From positions 682,001 to 746,000 of the forward strand of contig NW_020194559.1 in assembly GCF_002865645.1 (NCBI RefSeq): a DNA stretch of 64,000 nt. The letters run 5' to 3'. Both the position numbers and the translations under genes were made by a program. The stretch's first letter is position 1, and each line of letters begins with the position of its first letter. Source of the DNA: Hyaloscypha bicolor E (Eukaryota; Ascomycota; Leotiomycetes; Helotiales; Hyaloscyphaceae). The notes beneath the pieces are model-generated. The model had not been told where the DNA came from. It saw nothing but the letters and a program-made list of their open reading frames with translations, and made no database searches. Below are positions 26,472 to 39,700 of this stretch, piece by piece.

Positions 26472-27386
26472 CTATATAATAATATATGGGATTACCCTAT
26501 AGTCTTAGTAAACGCCTACCCCCCATTATTTGCAGGTATTACTAGTACTGTTTTAGTAAATACCCACCTACTATTATTTGCAGATATTACTAGTACTATC
26601 TTAGTAAATGTCTACCCGCTATTATTTGCAGGTATTACTGGCACTATCTTAGTAAATGCCCACCTGCCGTTATTTGCAGGTATTACTAATACTGTCTTAG
26701 TAAATGCCTACCCACTATTATTTGCAGATATTACTGGCGCTATCCCAGTAAATATCTACCTGCTATTATTTGCAGGTATTACTGGTACTATTTTAGCAAA
26801 TGCCCACCTGCTATTATTTGCAGGTATTACTAGTACCGTCTTAGCAAATACCTATCCGCTATCGTTTACAGGTATTACTGGTGCCATCTTAGCAAATGCC
26901 TACCCGCCATTATTTGCAGATATTACTGGCGCTATCCCAGTAAATGTCTACCCGCTATTATTTGCAGGTATTACTGGTGCTATTTTAGCAAATGCCCACC
27001 TGCTGTTATTTGCAGGTATTACTAGTACCGTCTTAGCAAATGCCTACCTGCTATTATTCCTGTATATTATTGAGGTTGTAAATGTCCACTCGCTATTGTT
27101 CGCCGGTATACCTATAGTTATCTCGGAAGAAAAGATTAATTAGGTATTACTCGAGGGTCTTATTATAACTGCCTTAGTAAATGTCTCGTTAGTATTACTT
27201 ATTACTATAACCTTTATTATTTCAGGAGATATTAACTCGTTATCTATTACTAAAAAACAAGTAATAGGAAAATGGAATTATAAAGATATATTTACTAATA
27301 GAACAGGAATTTGTATTATCTTAATCTTTTTCTATACCTTTATTAAGTTACTATTTACAACTTCATATACCCGTTTTCTAGTATAA
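26472..27386 (+). pseudogene. Repeat-protein reading frame with 16-residue hydrophobic repeats
   Basis: After an in-frame TAG at 26469 the + frame is open for 223 codons to a TAG at 27141-27143. The same frame then stays open for 80 more codons to TAA at 27384-27386. In a region where stops occur every few codons this is exceptional. Codons 12-217 are about thirteen copies of a 16-residue unit of the form L-V-N-A-H-L-L-L-F-A-G-I-T-G-T-I. The tail is Ile/Thr/Lys-rich with a hydrophobic stretch. There is no ATG in frame, so a 5' exon or a mutated start would be needed. The TAG at 27141 could be a former CAG. The opposite strand is interrupted repeatedly by TAG, so + is the likelier coding strand. 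Function is unknown; the repeat may be a membrane or solenoid type. A chance open frame kept by repeat homogenisation cannot be excluded. Confidence 0.5.
26505..27122 (+). repeat. 48-bp tandem repeat, about 13 units, with 192-bp higher-order period
   Basis: Units start at 26505 and every 48 bp to 27033; the last unit is shifted by 6 bp (start 27075). Shared core: CTATTATTTGCAGGTATTAC. A four-unit block repeats: the distinctive TGGCGCTATCCCAGTAAAT segment occurs at 26735 and again at 26927, exactly 192 bp apart. CpA words (GCA, CCCAC) are largely retained, unlike in the flanks. Several unit differences are CAC versus TAC, i.e. RIP-type changes. Confidence 0.93.
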
Positions 27387-27743
27387 TTCGGAAGGCTCTA
27401 TAACTAATCTAGCTCCTTATTAACTATTCTATTAAGTTATATAACCCGGTACTATATATATATATATCCTTTAGATTATTCGAGCTATATTTATATTTAT
27501 ATCTAATAAATTAATAAATATATCTAAATATCTTATTATAAAAGAAATATATATTATAGTATTAAATATTTATTAGTAAAGTTAGTAGCCTATATATAAT
27601 AAGACAAAAAATATATATATTTGAAAGTACTAGATAAGATTTAAATATATTATAAATGGCTCTATTTATTTATATTTATAAAAGAGATATTAAAGTTAGC
27701 CTAGTTAAACTATAGGTTTATAATTATTATTTTCTCTATTATA

Positions 27744-27790
<47 letters not shown>

Positions 27791-29160
27791 TATAGAATTA
27801 AATAAAATATAGTTAATATTATTCTAATTTAGTAACTAGTAGCTATTTCTCAAACTAATTAATTAATAAGATATTAGATAATTATAAGATACTAATTCGG
27901 TATTCTTTAATATATTAAATTAATTCTTAATTTATTAGAAAATAGATAAAGTAAGTATAATACTAATAGTACTATATATACTTATTTAATATTTTAGTAA
28001 AGTAGAATAGTAATAGAATAAAATCAAGTTAGAATTATAAGCTTTATATATTTCTTTACTTTATTAGTTTACTAGTTAATATTTCTAATTAGTAGAAAGA
28101 TATAGTAACCCTAATATAGTAATCCTAATATAGTAAAATAGATATAGAATGCTTTTAATTACTAGACTATAATATAATATATCTAGATAAAGTCTTAATA
28201 ACTCTTGTTTTTTATAATAGACTTTCTATTTTATATATCTAATACTATTTCCTAATAATTATTACTAAGTTTGCCTTTATTAACCTTTACTAACTTTTAT
28301 AATTAGAAGCTATCTAGTAGAAAAATAATAAAATATAAAAAATATAAAAGTAAAGGTATTAAAAAAAGCTATATTTATACTACTTATAAAGGCAAAGGCC
28401 AGAGTTCCTATATTATTAGGTCTTTTACTAATAAAGTTCAATATAAGGCATTTATATATATAATAGAATATTTTTTCTTTTTTTTTAATTTTAAATATAA
28501 TAACTAACTAAAATATTTATAATAGAATAATCTTATATTATTCTCTATTATATTAATAATATTAAAATCTATTAATATCTTACCTGTAATATATTATTAT
28601 ATAGAGATTAAAATAGATATTATATTTCTTTTTATTTAATAAGAAATTAGTTATTAGATATTTTATCTTGTTTTATAATTCTATATATATATTAAGATAA
28701 ATAAATAGTATTATATAATAACCTAGAGAATTTCCCTGTTTTAATAGTAAATTAAATATATCTATTATTACTCTTATACTATATTTTAGTAATATTCCCT
28801 AATAAGTATTTTAACTTTTAATATTTATTATTATAATAGACCTTAGTAATTTTCTATAACCCGAGAATTAGGGCCTTAATAAAAGAGTATCTATAAAATA
28901 AAAGTTTCTATAAATCTTATAAACTTTTTTATATTTCAAGTCCTTATACTTTATACTCGCCTAATTAAATAATATTATTAATAACTCGAATATAAGAAAA
29001 GTCTAAAGATATAATATCTAGTTAAATTACTATAATCTCGGAATATCTGTCTTATAATAATATGTTTTTACTAGTAAATAAACTATTATATTAGTTATAA
29101 AAATAGGCCCGGAGATTATAGGTTCTATTAATTAAATTAGTTAAGATAATTATATTTTTG
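27387..29160. other. RIP-degraded AT-rich DNA with microsatellites
   Basis: No gene recognised. Contains a TA run near 27,455-27,467 and an (ATT)n microsatellite of about 14 units at 27744-27785. Confidence 0.5.
27744..27785. repeat. (ATT)n microsatellite
   Basis: About 42 bp of uninterrupted ATT triplets. Confidence 0.9.
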
Positions 29161-29350
29161 AATTACTTCTATTATATAAGAGCCTAATTTATTAATATTA
29201 CTTAATTATATTTTTAAGAGTATTTCTATTTTAGTATAATTATATATCTATAATTACCTCTATTATATAAAAGCCTAATTAATTAATATTACTTAATTAT
29301 ACTTTTAAGAATACTCTTATCTTAATATAATTATATATCTATAATTACCT
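29161..29350. repeat. 91-bp tandem duplication
   Basis: The segment starting AATTACTTCTATTATATAAG at 29161 repeats at 29252 and begins a third time at 29343, all 91 bp apart with scattered transitions. It is too short for RIP as known in Neurospora and lies in already AT-rich DNA. Confidence 0.85.
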
Positions 29351-30650
29351 TTATTCTTAATATATTATATAATTTTAATTTATAAATTAAAAATATATAT
29401 AATAGGAATTATAAATATCTCATATCTGGATCCTATAGAAAATAATAAAAGCTCTCAAATTATATTAGAAGATTATAAGAAAAGAGTTAATTTTATTACT
29501 AATATTCTTTTTATTTCTTAAATTAATATATTTTCTAAGGAAATATATAGTTATTAGCTTTCTTTTTTATTAAATTATATTAATAAAATATATAGAAGAA
29601 CTTAGGGAAACTTCTTAAAAGAATTACCTACCGAGCTTATATTAATATTTCCGGAAAAGTATAAATATATTATTTTTCTCGGCTTATTAATTAGAATTAT
29701 CTATATTTTAATACTAATAGCCAGATTAGAAGGTTATATATATTAGATAACTAGATAAATTAATAATACTATAACTCTTTCTCTAAATATAGCTATAGCC
29801 TATATAAACGGGTTATTTCTCTTATATTATTATATAATAAATCGATATTCTATTAATACTTTCTAATATTATTCTATAAATATATATTTCTCTTTATATT
29901 ATTTATATAAGAATACTATATAGAAAGAAGTTAATTATTAGAATATAGAATTTCTATTTATAAGTTATAAAAGATATTAATAAAACTTTATTAATATTCT
30001 ATTTTAATATATAATTTCTTCCTATATTTCCATATAATAAACTAATAAAGCCATTATAATTATCTAGAGACATATATTATACCTCAATTATAGGCTACTA
30101 GCTGCCTTAAAAATAAGAATTCTATTAGAAAAAGAATTTATAATATATTAATTTTGCGGTTTCTAAAAATGAAATATTTCTGTATAATACTCTCTCTATT
30201 ATTAGTATTTCTAATTAGTTAAGGTAATACTATAAAGTATTAAAGCTTATATATAATACTTTATATTAATATTTTACTTTCCCTATATTACTATATAGAG
30301 AATTAATAAAGCTATCTTAATTATACAGGTACTAATATATTATATTATAACTATAAGCTATAAATATATCTAAGAATAATCCGGCTTCCTTTATTAGAAG
30401 TCTAATATTAATATAGACGGATATATAAAGATATAATTTCTCTAAAGTTTTTATTATTATTATTCTTTATATTCTTAGTATTTAGTTTTTCTAATTATTT
30501 TTCTAAATCTTCTTATCTAGTATATATTTTATTTATTATATATATAAAATAATCTATTATTCGTCTAAAAATATTCTATTATTATTTTATAGAATAAGAA
30601 AATAGCAGAATATATTAAGAATATTTCCTTACTAATTTAACTATTTTCAG
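29351..30650. other. RIP-degraded AT-rich DNA, possible fossil coding on +
   Basis: Around 29,590-30,120 one + frame reads fairly continuously with TAG/TAA at likely Gln positions, but it shows no motif I can name. It precedes the BCS1-like fossil and may be a separate gene or its upstream region. Confidence 0.35.
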
Positions 30651-30659
30651 ATATTTAAG

Positions 30660-32330
30660 CCTTAATCTTGAATTTTTTATTTCCAGGCTTTACTTATATA
30701 TCTATTACTATTTAAGAGTATTTTACTATTAATTTAAATATCTATATTCCTCTACTATATTTCTTTGAATTAATTATATTTGGTTATAAATATATTTGCA
30801 AGTATTTATTAGAATTACTTAAGATTTATTATAGTAAAAACTTTATTTATTTAAATAAAAGAACTTATTTTCTAATAATAAATAGCTTTAACTATTTATC
30901 TTTAATATTATAAGAATATATATAATATACTTCTATTATAGATATCTTTTTAGAACTTTACCCAGAATATTTACTTCTTTTTTATTATTACTAACTTGGC
31001 CTCTTTATTAAACTATTCGAGAAATAATTCTTTAAATAGTAGAAATATAAATAAAAAGACTTTATATTATATACCCTAAAATAAATACTTTTTTATATAA
31101 TATAAGGGCCATTAGCTTATATTCCGGTATTAATATTAAACTAGAGATTTTAGTAGCTAAGAAAAGATCTCTATTTCCTATTTAGACAGATTTTTATAAA
31201 TTCTTAAGGAATTATTCTCTAAATATTATACCGAGTATATAAAGCTTATTTAGAATAAAACCTGTTTTTATAAGCTATAATAAGATAATATTTGGAAAAG
31301 ATCTATAATATTAAAAATAAAATATATCTTAATTATTATTTTTAATAAAAATAGGAAAAGAGAGCTACTAGAAGATATTAGGGAGTTCTTTAATCCAGTA
31401 TTCTAATAATAGTATTCTAATTATAATAGTCTCTATTAATGGAATTACTTACTATATAGATTTTTTAGAACTAGAAAATCGAGTTTAAACTCGGCTATTA
31501 TTAGTTATTTTAGTTTGAATATCTATATCTTTAGGCTTTCTACTATTAGTAAAGCTAGCCTAAAGAGCCTATTTAATAAGCTTCCAAGTTACTATATTAT
31601 TCTTTTAAAAGATATTAATACTATTAGTTCGAATCGAGATACTAAAACCGAGAACTCTTATTAGATTATAGCTAGCTTTCTCTCTCGAATAAGTAAATCT
31701 ACTAGTAAAAAAGTGTCTTTATTAGCTCTTTTGAATATTATTAATAATATAGAATTATAAGAAGGCCGGATCTTAATTATAACTACTAATTATATTATAT
31801 GTCTTAATAAAATATTTATATAATCTGGCTATATAAATAAAAAGGTCAAGTTTGGATTTACTAATAAAAAAATAATAACTAACCTCTTCTATCTCGTTTT
31901 TAAGCCTATAAAAGGCAATATTACTCTTCTAGAGAATACTTAATTAGGAGAGAATAGAAAAGTCTATATAGCTATAGTAAGTTAGAAGAAAGAGACTAAG
32001 AGAATTAAGTAATTAGTAAAAGGGTTTACTATTAAGGTACCGGAACTAAAATTCAGTCTAGCTAAAATTTTCTCATTTCTTCTAAAATATAGGAAATTAC
32101 TGGAATAAGCTATTACTAATATAGAGTAACTTATCTCAAAGCCTATTAAAATAAAGTTAAAGCCGCCGAGAATATCCGAAAATACCAAGCCTTAAAATAC
32201 TTAATTAATATATATCTAATAAAATATAAATAAAAACTTTACTAATAATTCATTTAGGTAGAATAAGAAGTCCTTAATAATAAAAGTCTTAACTAAAATA
32301 GTTCAAACCTTCTTTGCCTTTATATAACTA
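30660..32330 (+). pseudogene. BCS1-like AAA ATPase, RIP-degraded
   Basis: The + strand carries the full BCS1 layout. An N-terminal BCS1_N-type region begins near 30,675 (P-G-F-x-x-I-x-I-T-I-Q-E-Y) and runs to about 31,300. The approach to the P-loop (R-E-L-L-E-D-I-R-E-F) is near 31,350. The Walker A lies at about 31,467-31,481 and now reads R-T-R-K-S-S where G-T-G-K-S-S is expected. Then come L-N-I-Y-I, the Walker B near 31,600-31,630 (L-L-K-D-I-N for L-L-E-D-I-D), and the sensor segment T-T-N-Y-I near 31,780. A C-terminal F-T-I-K-V-P-E-L-K-F-S region lies near 32,020. Glycines and acidic residues are lost by G-to-A change, and stops occur at Gln/Arg codons. In active form such proteins are membrane-anchored mitochondrial AAA chaperones or their fungal paralogues; this copy is dead. 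Confidence 0.82.
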
Positions 32331-32779
32331 ATTATACTACCAAGTAGCCCGAACCTATTACTCTCTAAGTACTTTATTACCTCGAGTAATATTAAGGAGT
32401 TGGCCAAATCGGTTATAGATATATAAATAGCTCCAGAGGCTTCTCGAGGATCTCAGTTTATTTGCTTTTATATATCTCTTTTAGAAGTAACCTTAACCGA
32501 GCCCTATTTACTAACTTCCGGTCCTGTATTTCTAATAAACCAGCTATTAATATAGATTATAACTATTGAATATATCTAATAGTTCTTGGATATTCTCAAG
32601 TCTCTTAATATTTAATAGAGGCTTCTACTAAAATTACTAGACTTAGCCAGGATAGCTAAAAGTACAAAAACTAATCTTCGAGAATAGCTTGAAATAGCTC
32701 TAGTTTCCAAGCTAGATTTCAAAACAGTAAATGAAATATATATCTATAATAATATATAAATCAAACTTTATTAATAATC

Positions 32780-33538
32780 TAATTAAGTAAGATAAGAAAG
32801 AATCTAAATATAAGATTTAGAAACCTTTAGTAATAAAAGTAAATATACTAGATAAATATATATTTATTATATATATATAAAATAATAAATAGTACTTATC
32901 TTTAAATATATTCTATATTAATAAGCTCTTAGATAGAAATACTAAAAACTCGACCTTTTATATTAATATTAAATTAAAAGAGCTTCGAAATATCTTAAAA
33001 GAGGTTCTAAAGGATATTTATAGTATAAATTTAATAAAAGAAAAGCTAATAATAAGTCTTTTCTTATAGGAATTAACTCCTTATTAAGCCTAATATAGGT
33101 TAAGTAATATCTTCTATACTATTATTTTCTAGAACTTGAATTATATTAAAATACTATATATATTAATATAATATCTATAAAGTATCTTAACTTATTAATT
33201 AACTATATAAAGAAGATCTATATTCTTATAGCTATATATTTTCTTCTGCTTCTTAAATATAGTAAAATTATATATAATCTATTCTGAATATTCTTTAAGC
33301 TAAATATCCCGATTTATACTACTTGTTTTAATACTAAAAAACCGTAATATATTATATATAATTCTTTTAAAAAGAAGATTAATAGGGCAAAAAAGAAGTA
33401 TTTTTAATATAAACTACCGATTTTTCGACTTTAATAATAAAATATTTAATAAGGCCTTTATTAAGCTAGTTATTTTAAAATTCCGGAAAGTAAAGTAGAT
33501 TAATATTTTACTAGCTTTCTTTTTTAAGTATTATCTAG
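32780..33538 (+). pseudogene. N-terminal part of an AAA-ATPase-family gene, truncated by Gypsy copy B
   Basis: Around 33,170-33,530, frames of the + strand read as L-N-L-L-I-N-Y-I-K, then I-Y-D/N-L-x-x-I-F-F-K-x-N-I-P-I-Y-T-T-C-F, then F-F-D-F-N-N-K-I-F-N-K-A-F-I-K-L-V-I-L-K-F-R. This order is that of the region preceding the AAA domain in the large fungal AAA ATPases annotated with a DUF7025-type N-terminal domain. The segment shifts frame at least once. The gene stops at 33538, where the LTR of copy B starts, and the ATPase half is not found on the other side of the element. Non-functional. Confidence 0.6.
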
Positions 33539-33841
33539 TATAGTATAGCAGGCCGTACTCGTCGAAAATCATATTGTTTTAGCGGTTTTAAGGTTTAGAT
33601 TATATAGTAAAGGCCATAGCCTTTTATATATAACTTATAGAAATTATATAAGAAAGCTAGTTTTTCTATAGACTTAGATAATAATTCTTTATAAGTATTT
33701 AATTAATTGAGCTTTTATATACTATATACTATTTATATTTTACTATTTATACTTTTGATTTATTATTTTATTATTAAGTTATATTTTATATTCTAATATA
33801 TTTTATATAGGTTTTTATCTTATTATAGTTTCCCTTTTATA
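33539..33841 (+). repeat. 5' LTR of copy B (303 bp)
   Basis: Starts TATAGTATAGCAGG (TGTAGTACGGCAGG expected before RIP) and ends TTTCCCTTTTATA (TTTCCCTCCCACA in the least mutated copy at 48240). Confidence 0.85.
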
Positions 33842-34299
33842 TATTTTATAGTAAGTAATATAGGGAGAATAGAAACTTTATAGTTAAGATAATATTTTTA
33901 TAAAGTTCTAAGGAGTATTTATAAGGCGAATTATTAGTTTAGCAAATTAGGAGAGAAAAGGGCTATTATAATACCTTAAGCCTAAGGCCAAAATATTAAG
34001 TATATATAAGTATTAATCTTAGTATTTTATATTAATTTCTAATATATCTAGTAATTTAGATATAGATTAGTTATAAGATATAGTTACTAGTATAGTATAT
34101 AGGAATAATAGAAATAGAGGCTAATTATAGAAAGAAAAGAAGTAAAGGAAATAGAATAAGAAATATTATACTAAAATAGTATAAGTTAGACTTTAGTTAG
34201 AATTAGATTTTAGTATTTAGAAATAAAGTTATATTATTAATTTATATATTATTTTTAGTTATAGTAAAAGCCGGAATTAAAATAGCTTTAATCTTAATA

Positions 34300-36300
34300 G
34301 TAAAGCTTATTCCTAAATCCGAAAAAGATACCTAAAAGAGGAAATACCTTCAAATTTAAATAGAATAATAAACTAGAATCGGAAATAAGAATTAAAAAGA
34401 AATTAGAAATAAGAAATTATATAAATAAACTAGAAAAGCTTCTAAAAAAAGAAATAGATATTAAATAGAAAAAGAAAAGAGAATTCAGAAAAGTCGGAAA
34501 AATTAGTAAAATCGTATTTATTATTTTTATTATTACCTTTAATAGTATTAATAGGTATATCTAGTTTAGTAAAATTAAGAGAAAATACTATAGGTATTAA
34601 GCTAAAAGAATAGGAAAGAAAATATAAATAATAGAAATAAAACTAGAAAAGCTATTACCTTATTATTACTAATATTAAAACTCGAACTTTGATTATATTT
34701 ATTATTATTAACCGGTTTCTTTCTAATTCCGGTTCCTAAACCAAAAGATATACTTAAATAGAAAATCAGTTTTTTAGAAACCTTATTAGTAAAAGTCTCA
34801 GGTATAGAAACTCTATAATTAATTATAAAAGAAATTATTAAAATTAATATAACTAAGAATAAGTATATACTAGTACCGGGTTTAAACCTACTATTTATAA
34901 GAGCTTCTAAAATACTATAGTTTTAGGGAAGTAATATTTTTATATTTTTGGAATAGTATATAGATATATATAAGAACTATTATATTTCTAATAATACTAA
35001 AAGAGAGAAAATTATCTATTATATCTCTCCTATTTATAAAGATTAGATTAAGGCTATACCGGAGTATTATACTAATAATTCAGGAGATTACTAAGAGACT
35101 AAGTTCTTTAAAGCCTTACTAAAGGAATTCCGAAAGTATAATTGAGAAATATTTAAAATTAGCTATAACTTTCTTAATTAGATTATTATATAAGCCTAGA
35201 ATAGAAGAATTTTATTTAAGTCTTATATTAATATATTTAATAAAATATTAAAGAAGTTAATAAAAAGAAAAGAAATAGATAAAATTATTTAATATCGAGA
35301 ATTTATAAGGGAATTATCTATTCTAGTAAAGAATTATATTCTTAAAAATACGAATTTTGAACTTATAGATATTTCTATTTATAAATATAATAAGATATAT
35401 AAAAAGGTAATAATATCCTATTAGTATAAAGAAAAGAAATACTATTTTAATATTACTAATAACTCAGATATATCCAGATTTAGATAAGAATATTTAGATA
35501 TAGTAGTCTATAATATAGTTCCTAAACCAGAAAATAATTATTCTTTACTAGTTCCTTCTATTATACTTTTTAAAGCTATTATAGATATAAGTAAAAAAAG
35601 AATCTAGTCTATAGCTAATTATATAAAACTTATTAAAAATAGTAAACCTAAAGGAAATAATATTAACTAGCTAGTAAGAAGTCTAGAAAAACTATTTATT
35701 ATTACTATAATTTAAGAGAACCTATAGAAATAACTTAATATAACTATTATTATAATTCGGAAAGATATCTATAGCCTACTTATATAGCCTAGCTAACTAT
35801 AATAAATATAATAGTATTAGTAGCCTAGTAAATATAATTCGGGTTTTTGGAAAAAATATACTAGAAATTATAATAAAGGTTATAAAAAATACTATAATAG
35901 TTATAGTAATTAAACTAGAATAGATAAAGGATCTAAATAACTATATTCTAAAAGAAGTTAGTTTTAAATATAACCAGAAAATACTATTTAAATTAATATA
36001 GCCTATAGTATAGACCCAGAACTAAAAGAACGAATTTGCTATAGGTACTATAATAGAAATAAGAGTAATAATATTAATCCAGAATATATTTATATTTTTT
36101 AGTTCTATTATCTACTAATAAAAGAGCTTATAAATTATAGATATACTTACTAATTTAATAAAAGATAGTATAAAGAGCTATTTAAGCCTAAATAAGAAAG
36201 TATTTTCTTTTTCCTTACTAGTAAATACTAGTAATTTAATTAAATCGTTTTCTAAGTTTAAAGAAGAGAATTTAATTATAACTTAAATACTTAACCCAAA
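34300..36300 (+). pseudogene. Gypsy gag, copy B
   Basis: Degraded frame between the 5' LTR and protease. Near 36,020-36,060 there is an E-R-I-C-Y-R-Y-Y-N-R-N-K segment, perhaps the remains of a Cys-rich nucleic-acid-binding knuckle in which Cys and His codons became Tyr. Identification is mostly by position. Confidence 0.5.
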
Positions 36301-36799
36301 AATATCTAGAAATTAATAGAAGATATCTAGTTTACTAGATAAGAAAGGAAAAAGGAAACTAGCTAACCGGGATTTATATATAGAAATAAGTAAGTTATAT
36401 CTAGGGAATCTAAATAGCTATTTTATCTTAGAGGAAATTATATTAGAATTACTAATATTTCAGGTTCTGAAATTAATAAATAGTACTAAGATTTGACTAT
36501 AAATAGTATTTCTATTAATACTATAATGGGTTTCTTATTAAGGAAAAAGAGAAAAGAGATAGAAATAGTTAAAAGGGTTTTCTAAAAACGAGCTAGAATA
36601 AAAGAGAAACTATTCTATATAAGAGGCTAGAAGAATACTATTTTAAAAAGTAATAGATAAAGGAATAGCCTAGTTAAGAATATAGATATTAATATTTCCG
36701 GAGATAAATAAAATAAATTAGAAATCTAATATATTTTTAATTATAATAAATATAGAATTCCTAAAGTTAATAATATTCTAATAAGATTATTAAAAAAAG

Positions 36800-39700
36800 C
36801 AACTATTTTACTTTTAAAGACTTAGAAGAGAACGAGAATATTTATTAATACCTTAAAAATACCAGATTTAGCTATTATATTTTAGAACTAATAGATTAAG
36901 AATAATACTTTCTATTTTACTATTTTATAAATAGGAAATACTATTATATTAAGTATAATTAGATATATTAGGAGATCTATAGAACTAGTAGCTATAATTT
37001 ATATAATAGATAAAATATTTAAGGAATTAGAAATACTAGTTTAGGTATTTAATACTAATAGAATTATTTAATTTAAAAGTAATAATATTAATATTCGAAT
37101 ATTATTAACTTATAAATATATTATATAAGCTTTATATTTCTAATTTATATTTCGAGAACCTTAAAGAAGTATTAAATATAAAGAAATAATTAATACTAGA
37201 ACTAAAGTTAATATTTTCCCCGAAAAGATCTCTAGAAGTATTAGTAAAATAGTATATAATATTATAGATTATTAAATATCTACTATTACTAGAGAAAAAT
37301 TTGGATTTATAGAAATAGTAAAGTTTAAAGCTAAGATTATAGATAGAATAGAATATAAAGATATATTTTTCCTAGTTAAAGAAGTTTTAAAAATTCTATT
37401 TAGTTAACCGTTTTTAGTAAAGATAAAGATAAATATTATATATAGAAATAATATTTATAGAATAAAAGATTTACTAATCCTAAAAATAACTAGAATATCT
37501 ATATTATTATAATTATTCTATTTTTAAAAAATACTAGAAAGTAAAAGAAAGTAATAGTTTAAGAGTATTAAGTTTCTAGAATTAAGGAATTAAGTAATAT
37601 AAAATAAGAAACGGAAAGTAAAAAGAAAAAATAAAGCCTAGTATTATAACTAGTAGTAATATTAGAGGAAACAGAAAGATACCGGAATTTCCTATAAATT
37701 CTTTTATTTTAAGTTTAGGAATTCAGGAAATTAATAATATTTTTAAAGAAACTAAAATAGAAAAGATTCTAATTAAAGTATTATTAAAAGTAGTTCCGGA
37801 ATTAATAAAAAAAGAAGTAAAAAGAATATTAAATAAAGATATTTCTAAAAAAGAAATAGAATAGTATTTCCTAATAATAAAGAAATATATTTCCGAAGCT
37901 AAGAAATATTAAACTTAAAACTAGAAAGAATTCTGGAATATATAGGAATTTAAGGAAAGTATATTAAAATACCAGATAAAAAAGTATTTTTTATATTTAA
38001 TTAGAAAGGAGCTAAATAGAAAGGTTATAAATTCCGGAGATTAGATAAAAAGAATACTAGAGAAAATAGCTATAGCTTTTAAAGAAAAGAATAATAACTA
38101 TAGTTTATTTCTAGTTATAGAAGTATATAAAATAAAGAATAAGAAGATTTAACTAGTAGATACTAATAATAGAACTAGAAAAGACTCTAGTAAATATCCG
38201 GACTAGTTTAAGAGATCTAAAATTAGAGAATATTTATAGAAATATACTAGAAAGTATAAGAATTATCTTTTATTAAGGATATTAGCTATTTTAAAAGATT
38301 TATAACTTATTTCGGAATATCTTAAATAATTAGATATTAGTAACTAGTTCTAGAAAGAAAAACTAACTATATTCCAAGAATTAATAATTAATTAAGAAGA
38401 TATAATTATATTTAATTAAAAAGAAATAGAAAAAGTCTATAAGAATATTAGCCTATTTATTCTAATTAAGACTATTAAATATAAAGCCTAATAAAAGAAT
38501 AATTTCCTATATTCTAAAGCTCTAGTACTAGTAATAGTAAAAATACTATTAGAATATCTAGATTATAGAATTTTTAAAAAATATAATAGACCTTACCAAA
38601 ATCTATAGTTCTTGGTTATAAAAAAGATTACTAGAACTTATAGACTAATTAATATTACTATAAAGATAAATTTAATAATCTTATAAGATATTAATCTATT
38701 TCTATTTACTAATAAGATCTTAAAGGAATTTATTAGATATATTTATATCTTTCTAATTAATTTCTTTTCCGGATATAATTAACTTATACTAAATACTTAT
38801 AATAGAAATTTAACTATATTTATAATACCTCTAGGGCTATTAAGAATAACTATACTACTTTAGGGAGCTACTAATTCTGTTATATAGTTTATATAGGTTA
38901 TTATAATTATTCTAGAAAATCTGTTTCCTAAAATTACTATACTATTTATTAATAATATTAGAGTTAAAGGATCTTATATAAAATATAATAAATAGTTTAT
39001 TTTATCCGGAATTCGATATTTTATATTCGAATATTTTTAAAACCTAAATATAACCTTAGATAAAATTAAATAAGCTAAAGCTAATATAGGAGAAAAATTA
39101 TAGTTCTATTATAATAATATAATTATTATTGGCTTTATTTATAGAATACTTAAAAGAAGCTTTTCGAGTTTAGGAATTACTAAGATTTTGAAATAAGAGT
39201 ATTATAATAGTATAATTAAAAGTAAGGTATTTATTAGAATTATTATTTACTACTATATTTGGATTAAAGGCTTTATAATTATTACTAAACCCATTTACTA
39301 TTTAATAAGGAAGAGTATAATATAGAACTGGAATAATAAATAAAAGCAAGCTATATAAATTCTTTAGAAAAAGCTTACTATTATTCTAATATTTTATAAG
39401 TTATATTATAATCTATTAGAAGGTTAGAGAATAATTATATTAGTAATAAATACTAGTCTAAATAGATAAAACAGAACTCTTAATTAATATAATAATAAAG
39501 AGAAAAAGAAAATTATATAGTATAAGTCTGGAATCTGGAATAATATTAAATAGAAATATAATACTACTAAGAAAGAATACCGAGAGCTAGTAAAGTATTT
39601 ATAGAAAATATAATTCTGGCTATATAGAGTTTATTTTATTCTTGAACTAGATACTAATATACTTGTTATATAGCTAAGTAAAGCGGCTATAGATTTTCCT

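Noticed and set aside
26505..27122. CRISPR-like regular array
   Set aside because: Units are contiguous 48-bp tandem repeats without unique spacers, in eukaryotic RIP-affected DNA, and they preserve a reading frame.
31982..32188. 68-codon minus-strand open frame
   Set aside because: Antisense of the C-terminal region of the BCS1-like fossil, which is supported by motifs on the + strand.
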